Positions 58,820 to 64,000 of a stretch of 64,000 nucleotides of DNA are shown here, one piece after another. The notes beneath the pieces are model-generated. The model saw nothing but the letters and a program-made list of their open reading frames with translations. It did not search any database and was not told where the DNA came from. Made by a program: the position numbers and the translations under genes. The DNA comes from an uncultured Bacilli bacterium (GTDB taxonomy: Bacteria > Bacillota_I > Bacilli_A > RFN20 > CAG-826), in assembly GCA_944350425.1 (NCBI GenBank), contig CALVOX010000002.1, positions 62,001 through 126,000 of the forward strand. Reading direction: 5' to 3'. Within the stretch, counting starts at the first letter, position 1. Every line of letters begins with the position of its first letter.

Positions 58820-60478
58820 ATGAAAAAAAATTTACATATATTTGGTCTAAGTTTGATTCTTTCAAATTTAGTTACGTCTTGCGGCTTTAATCAAACTGCT
58901 TCAATCGATCAAAAACTTCTTCTTGATCCTTTTAAAGCATATACGATGATTAATAACTACTACCAAGATGAAGCAAGATTATATTATGTTGAAACTAGTG
59001 GTGAACTTGTTTCTTCAAGAGGAAATAAAGAGTTAATTAAAGAATACAAAGTTAAAGATGGAAAAAAATTCTATTCTTTGAAATCTACTAAGTCTGATTT
59101 ATTTGATCCAATATCTTTTAAAAGATATTTTAATGAAGTAGAAAATGAATATGCAGTTTCTTTTAAGGATGAATCAGATGATATGATTTTTGTTGATACC
59201 AATAGCGAAACTCAATATTCAACTTTTTCTTTTTTAGACCATAAAAATTATTCAGATACTTATGGTTATGATTTAAAAAGTATTACTAATTTTACAGTTT
59301 TTGATGGATATGAAAATTTGTCATTTAAAGAAGCTAAAATTAGTCGTAATTCAAATAGTGAAATAGAATATTCCTATACTTTGAATTTATCATCAAAGCT
59401 AAATAATGGGGTTCAAATTAGCGAAGAAGATATTTCCTCATATTCTTCAATTAATGCTACTGTTTTAGAAGCTAGAGAAATTGATGCAATTAATGAGTTA
59501 AATGATGTAAATATTAAAGAAGCTTCTTTCAAACTTCTTTTTGATAAAATTCGTAATGAAATTAATCAAATTATCGTAAACGAAACTTTAACTATTGGAA
59601 GCGTTCCTTTTACCTATACTTATACTTCAAATTTCCATACCTATATGAAAGAAAATCCGCTTCCTGGAACGACTCTACCAAATAAATATCAAGAATTAGT
59701 TAACGATATTTCTTCATCAATAGAATCTTCAAAAGATGTTCTTGTTGAAAATCTTTATATCGCATATCTAGATTTAAACAAAAAATATAAAGAAAAGAAT
59801 TACTATACTACGACTGAATCTAGTGTCGAAGCTTTAGGTGGAATATATTCTCAAACCGTTAAAGGATTTAAACTTAAAAATGATGATGATTATTTCTTCC
59901 AAACTGTAACTACTTCAGCTTTTGTTAATAAAGCCGAACAAAGATTTGAAAATCAAGTTGGAAATAAATATATGCTTGCTTCAGGAAATAATCCAAGTTC
60001 AAATTCAACTATCGGAAGTTGTGATTCACGGAACAATTTCGATGATTTGACAAAAGAGGAATATTTATTAAATATTGGGCATACAATGGATAACATTACA
60101 AATTACATTGTTGATGAAAATGATCCATCTAAATCATTTATAAATGCTACTTCTTCAACTATTGATGGTAAGAAAGTTTATAGTTTTGAAATGTCGGTTA
60201 ATGAAGATGATAACCACATAGATTCAACAAAAGATTACAAAGTTGAAATGAATCATATGTCAAATATGGGACTTCCTTCATTCTCTTATTCAAATATTGA
60301 AATTCATCTTAAGGAAAATGAAGAAATTGATAAGATTGTTCAAAAGGAAAAATATAAGACTGGTGGTTTTGAATGTACTTCGACAATGACTACTTATTTC
60401 CATACCTATTCAGATATTAACGAGATTCCAAATGATATATTAAGTTTGTATAACGAAAGAATTAAAGGAGAGAATTAA
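58820..60478 (+). CDS. Large lipoprotein of unknown function
   Basis: About 552 residues from the ATG at 58820 (a TTG at 58808 is in frame but adds only four residues). The ATG is followed by eight A. Lipobox LVTSC at about 18-22. Mature part is acidic and Ser/Asn/Lys-rich with repeated motifs such as EYKVKDGKKFYSL and KMKVEMNHMSN-like strands, consistent with a large beta-rich domain; no known domain recognised. Its TAA overlaps the ATG of the next lipoprotein gene by one base, so the pair is tightly coupled. Confidence 0.78.
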   Translation: MKKNLHIFGLSLILSNLVTSCGFNQTASIDQKLLLDPFKAYTMINNYYQDEARLYYVETSGELVSSRGNKELIKEYKVKDGKKFYSLKSTKSDLFDPISFKRYFNEVENEYAVSFKDESDDMIFVDTNSETQYSTFSFLDHKNYSDTYGYDLKSITNFTVFDGYENLSFKEAKISRNSNSEIEYSYTLNLSSKLNNGVQISEEDISSYSSINATVLEAREIDAINELNDVNIKEASFKLLFDKIRNEINQIIVNETLTIGSVPFTYTYTSNFHTYMKENPLPGTTLPNKYQELVNDISSSIESSKDVLVENLYIAYLDLNKKYKEKNYYTTTESSVEALGGIYSQTVKGFKLKNDDDYFFQTVTTSAFVNKAEQRFENQVGNKYMLASGNNPSSNSTIGSCDSRNNFDDLTKEEYLLNIGHTMDNITNYIVDENDPSKSFINATSSTIDGKKVYSFEMSVNEDDNHIDSTKDYKVEMNHMSNMGLPSFSYSNIEIHLKENEEIDKIVQKEKYKTGGFECTSTMTTYFHTYSDINEIPNDILSLYNERIKGEN

Positions 60479-62646
60479 TGAAAAAGAATAAGATATTAAC
60501 ACTATTACTAAGTTTTTCTTGCGTAACTTCTCTTCTTTCTTCATGTAATCAAGAAGAGAATACTATTCCTGATATTCCAAGTGAAGAACCAGAAAAAATA
60601 TATAAATATAAAGATCCTAAATGTTATGAAGGTACATTAATTTCAAATCTTGATTTACCTTTATTTAATGAAACTACTCTTCATGTTCCACTTTTAGATA
60701 CAAAAATTAATTTTACCTATCAAGAAATTGATCAAGAATTAAGTGAAGATGAAAGTATGAGAAAAATTAAATTCCATCTAAATATGGATTTATATTCTTC
60801 TCAAGAAATGTATGAATCATCTATTTTAAGTGAATATGTTCTTACAAGTGTTTTCGGTGATTTCAAATATCAAAACATTTTAAATAATGTAAGTGATTTA
60901 GATTTTTATTATTATGGAGATGGTGTTTTATATACTACCATTTCACGTTTTGAAAATAATGCAAAGCCATCTAGAGTAGATGAAGAATATTTAAAAGCAT
61001 ATCCTCGTGAAATAATTGGTACTTCTAAAATTGATATTTCTTCTTTAATGGATATGGTCGGAACAGTTTCTAGCGATAACTCGACTGATTTTATTATTCA
61101 GCAAATATATTCAATTCTTTCAGGATTTAGTGTAAAAATAGGCGATATTACTTCATTTATTGAAGGAGTAACAATCGATGTTTTAGACGAAGGCTTTAAA
61201 GCTAGTGTCGATCAAGAAGGCTTAGATGGTCTTTCATCAATTTTAACCAACATTGTTAATTTCACTATTAACAAACTTGGAATTGATGTTAATTTAAAAG
61301 ATGGGAATTTACTTGATTTAAATAAGTTTGAAATTTCTTATACACCTCTTGCAATTTCAGCTACTATTTTAAGCGAAAACTCAACTTCTTCTTTATTAAA
61401 TTTATCATTAACTCGTAATGATAATAACGCTTTAAGCGTTGAAAGCAGCGTTAATCTCGAAGAAGATTATTTAATACAAGAAAAAGCTGTTAAAGCTGTT
61501 AATTCTTTCTATTCCTTATATGATAGCTACTCTTTGGATGGTTCATCACAAACCGATATTTATAACGCTATTTCGACAATTAATGGTTTAAATAGCGATG
61601 AAAAATCAAGAATTGCTAACTTTAATTCTTATCTTGGTTACGATGTTTTAACAATAGATGAAAACGGTAATTATACCGGCTTAAGCGAGGAAGAAGCTAT
61701 TCAAAATTACTATCAAAATATTTTAGATGTAATTAATGGAGAAAATTCAACTGATTATGAAATAATAAACGGATTAGAAAAGGTATTCTCCTTGTTTAAC
61801 GAAAATAAATATTCTGATTCATTAAAATTTAACCTTTTAACATACTTAGAAAGAAATAATGAAGAAGAATATAATGGCTATTTAGACAAAATTTCATCTT
61901 TCTTAAACCGTTTCCTTGATCAAATCCTAGAAGATGTTAACACTCTTCTTAATGAATATAACAAAGATGAAGAACATACTTTAGAAAAAACTCATGATTT
62001 AATTGAAAATATTTATAATCTCACTTTTTTTGATAATATTATCTTAAGTGATGATAAAGAAATTAAATTAGAAGATTTAAAAGAAAACGATATTATTAAA
62101 GCTCTTCCTTCCGAAATTCTTTCAAAAATAGCTTATATTTTCTCAATGAACCATCAAATATTTGACCAAACTTATGCTCAAAATATTTCTTCAATTATTA
62201 TCAACTACTTAGATGAAATTTACAAAATGGTCATCGATATGGGCGAAAAGAGCGACATCAAAGAGTTTAGAGATGTTCCTTCATACTTGATTCTAAATGA
62301 AGATAACGATGAAATGTATAAAATCTTTGATTTAATTTCAAACGGCAATCTTCAATTTATCAATACAATCAAAAATAAACTTGATGATATTATCTCTGAT
62401 TTACTTTACAAAGCTGATTTAATGGCTAATAAAAAGCTAGATAATACAATAACTATTGAAGAAATTAGATTAATTTTCAATAAAGAAGACTTAGCTTCAA
62501 AAAAAGAGCTTCTTGATGGAATGTATAACATGATTCATGTTTATTTATCATCGCCACTTTATGAAAAATATGAAGCAAATCTTTCCTATATTGATAAATA
62601 TTACGAACTTTGTAATGAGTTTGAACTCCAAGAAGACCGCCTTTAA
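60478..62646 (+). CDS. Large lipoprotein of unknown function
   Basis: A 722-residue lipoprotein, lipobox LLSSC at about 19-23. The mature part has a beta-rich first half (to about 330) and a long helical second half (about 345-720) with acidic leucine-rich helices (EEYNGYLDKISSFLNRFLDQ). It starts on the stop codon of the preceding lipoprotein gene (TAATG). I know no family for it. The two products could form a complex at the surface; that is inference from coupling. Confidence 0.76.
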   Translation: MKKNKILTLLLSFSCVTSLLSSCNQEENTIPDIPSEEPEKIYKYKDPKCYEGTLISNLDLPLFNETTLHVPLLDTKINFTYQEIDQELSEDESMRKIKFHLNMDLYSSQEMYESSILSEYVLTSVFGDFKYQNILNNVSDLDFYYYGDGVLYTTISRFENNAKPSRVDEEYLKAYPREIIGTSKIDISSLMDMVGTVSSDNSTDFIIQQIYSILSGFSVKIGDITSFIEGVTIDVLDEGFKASVDQEGLDGLSSILTNIVNFTINKLGIDVNLKDGNLLDLNKFEISYTPLAISATILSENSTSSLLNLSLTRNDNNALSVESSVNLEEDYLIQEKAVKAVNSFYSLYDSYSLDGSSQTDIYNAISTINGLNSDEKSRIANFNSYLGYDVLTIDENGNYTGLSEEEAIQNYYQNILDVINGENSTDYEIINGLEKVFSLFNENKYSDSLKFNLLTYLERNNEEEYNGYLDKISSFLNRFLDQILEDVNTLLNEYNKDEEHTLEKTHDLIENIYNLTFFDNIILSDDKEIKLEDLKENDIIKALPSEILSKIAYIFSMNHQIFDQTYAQNISSIIINYLDEIYKMVIDMGEKSDIKEFRDVPSYLILNEDNDEMYKIFDLISNGNLQFINTIKNKLDDIISDLLYKADLMANKKLDNTITIEEIRLIFNKEDLASKKELLDGMYNMIHVYLSSPLYEKYEANLSYIDKYYELCNEFELQEDRL

Positions 62647-62752
62647 ATTAGGCGCCAAAATTATTGACTTTTAAAGTCGCAAGTTTTATAAATAGAGAGT
62701 AAGTTTTATCGCCTTCAAGATAAGATTTGCTAAATGAAAGATTTAGGTTAAG

Positions 62753-63145
62753 ATGATTGAAAAGTTTAATCGTAAAAAGAAAATTATTATTGCTACAATT
62801 TGCTTTTTAATTGTTGCAATAATTGGCTATATTTTAGGTACTGTAATCTACTTTTTAACGAATTCCTCAACCTTTTTAGTTTTATTTTCTATCTCTTTTC
62901 CATTTATGATTTTAACTTATATTACTTTCATACTTGGATTCTTAAAATTTAATGTTGATAGAAAAGGCAAATTAACTTTTATTCTTTTTTATTTTGCACG
63001 ATTCGCATGTATTATTATTTCTTTGCTTTTATGCATTCTTTATCTTTATTTAATGGGAACACTTAAAACAAGCGAAGCATATTACATCATCGTCTCTCCA
63101 GTTTTATATACAATCGGTTATCTAGTAGGTATAGTTATTAAGTAA
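62753..63145 (+). CDS. AtpI-like small membrane protein at the head of the ATP synthase operon
   Basis: A 130-residue protein with four hydrophobic segments (about 10-32, 38-62, 72-98, 105-129). Sequence identity to AtpI is not obvious, but position (one base before atpB, same strand) and topology fit the AtpI/UncI role of helping assemble the c-ring. The ATG has AGGTTA upstream. Confidence 0.6.
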   Translation: MIEKFNRKKKIIIATICFLIVAIIGYILGTVIYFLTNSSTFLVLFSISFPFMILTYITFILGFLKFNVDRKGKLTFILFYFARFACIIISLLLCILYLYLMGTLKTSEAYYIIVSPVLYTIGYLVGIVIK

Positions 63146-63146
63146 T

Positions 63147-63992
63147 ATGGATTTTGAAAAAGTTATTAAATGGTTAAGTTGGGATGAAATTCCACCAGAA
63201 TTTATCTCCTCGATACTTGCATTATTAATAATGCTTATTTTAACTATAGTTATTAGAATAAAACTTAGAAAATATGACGCATTAGAAAAACCAAAAGGAT
63301 TTTTTAACGCTTTTGAAGCTATTAACGATTGGGTTGAAAAACAAGTAATTGACTTAATGGGCCCTGCTTTTAAAGATTTTGCTGGTTACATTTTATTTAC
63401 TGGTGGCTATATTCTACTCGGTTTTATCATCGGTTGGGTCGGTATTCCGAATATATTCCAACCTAGTGGAGATACTTTCGGGGAACCTCTTCCTAATCCA
63501 TTCACTAATATTGCAATTCCTTTATCTATTGCTTTAATTACTTTCGTTTTAACTCACTATACTGCAATTAAATATAAACATTGGTCATATTTTGAAAGAT
63601 ATCTGGAGCCAATTCCAATTTTCTTACCTGTTAACTTAGTTACAATGTGGTCTTCGCTTTTATCATTAACTTTACGTTTATTTGGTAATGCTTTAGCAGG
63701 ATATTGCGTTATCACGCTTATATATGTAGGTCTAGGAACTTCTCTTCCACCTGAAGGAAGTTTGGTAGGAATGGTATTTGATCCTATTCTTGCTCCAATT
63801 GGACACCTTTACTTTGATTTATTCGATGGCTTGATTCAAATGGCTGTCTTTACTATATTAACAATGATTAATATATCTAACGAATATATTAGTCCAGAAG
63901 AATATAAGCTTTCTCTTATTAATAAAAAACAAGAAAAAGAAATGAAAAAACAAAGAAAACTTGAGAAGAAAGCTAAAAAAGTTGGTATTTAA
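63147..63992 (+). CDS. atpB: ATP synthase F0 subunit a
   Basis: A 281-residue membrane protein forming the proton (or sodium) half-channels next to the c-ring. About six hydrophobic segments are visible. The essential arginine is R177 in LLSLTLRLFGNALAG; a conserved helix near the C-terminus has DGLIQMAVFTILTMI. The C-terminal tail is long and basic (KEMKKQRKLEKKAKK), unusual for subunit a. There is an insert PSGDTFGEPLPNPF between helices. The rest of the operon (c, b, delta, alpha) should follow beyond the window. Confidence 0.94.
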   Translation: MDFEKVIKWLSWDEIPPEFISSILALLIMLILTIVIRIKLRKYDALEKPKGFFNAFEAINDWVEKQVIDLMGPAFKDFAGYILFTGGYILLGFIIGWVGIPNIFQPSGDTFGEPLPNPFTNIAIPLSIALITFVLTHYTAIKYKHWSYFERYLEPIPIFLPVNLVTMWSSLLSLTLRLFGNALAGYCVITLIYVGLGTSLPPEGSLVGMVFDPILAPIGHLYFDLFDGLIQMAVFTILTMINISNEYISPEEYKLSLINKKQEKEMKKQRKLEKKAKKVGI

Positions 63993-64000
63993 TTCATATT

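Overview
The window is very AT-rich (by eye well below 30% GC) with short intergenic spaces and many lipoprotein signal peptides. The standard code fits: tryptophan is TGG throughout and no real gene needs TGA read as an amino acid. McrBC, GroESL, an F-type ATP synthase operon, MgtA, GPH sugar symport with intracellular glycosidases, DUF3737, a LafB-like glycosyltransferase and an EF-G paralogue together suggest a gut-associated low-GC Firmicute or Mollicutes-like member of the Bacilli (RF39/Erysipelotrichia-like). That placement is inference from gene content and base composition.

Layout. 1-2.96 kb: 5' part of a P-type cation ATPase, then small lipoprotein genes of a PWF family, two of them broken by one-base indels. 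2.98-15.7 kb: galactoside and glucoside utilisation (LacZ, GH36 alpha-galactosidase, GH13 isomaltase-type glucosidase, GPH symporter), with two collagen-stalk lipoprotein genes embedded, one ending in an EndA-type nuclease. 15.7-21.8 kb: an AAA_14/DUF4143 ATPase with paired palindromic repeats upstream and flanked by a duplicated 50-bp element, an ABC exporter preceded by a 49-codon apparently leaderless ORF, a GNAT protein and two lipoproteins. 21.8-24.9 kb: McrBC type IV restriction. 25.2-29.9 kb: two tandem collagen-stalk lipoproteins with nearly identical 5' ends and different 3' ends. 30.1-34.1 kb: PWF lipoproteins bracketed by a duplicated 3' fragment of a U32 peptidase gene, then the intact U32 gene. 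34.1-38.0 kb: decayed genes (an ExeA-type AAA helper, an AAA_14 relic), an intact AAA_14/DUF4143 gene, and an amidohydrolase with one in-frame TAG. 38.3-41.2 kb: MgtA. 41.4-45.2 kb: subtilase and lipoproteins behind a split membrane-linked XRE regulator. 45.4-48.3 kb: a third large collagen-stalk lipoprotein. 48.4-58.5 kb: mostly housekeeping genes (Bcp, HAD phosphatase, DUF3737, GT4, GroESL with a damaged CIRCE, MerR, tRNA-Leu, cytidine deaminase, GNAT, tRNA-Arg, EF-G-like GTPase). 58.8-64 kb: two large lipoproteins, an AtpI-like membrane protein and ATP synthase subunit a at the right edge.

The strongest novel signal is a surface-variation system. At least three paralogous collagen-stalk lipoprotein genes (25201-27789, 27951-29933, 45434-48316) have a poly-T tract of 14, 8 and 17 bases inside the predicted -35/-10 spacer, giving spacers of 17, 11 and 19 bp. 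This is the arrangement expected of slippage-driven phase-variable promoters. All five stalk proteins share a lipobox, a short Gly-X-Y stalk and a repeat module, but carry different outer parts (nuclease, Ig/OB-fold, beta-helix). A second signal is a recurrent ATTTTAGTT motif with gene-specific repeats upstream of each AAA_14/DUF4143 ATPase gene, including a dead one.
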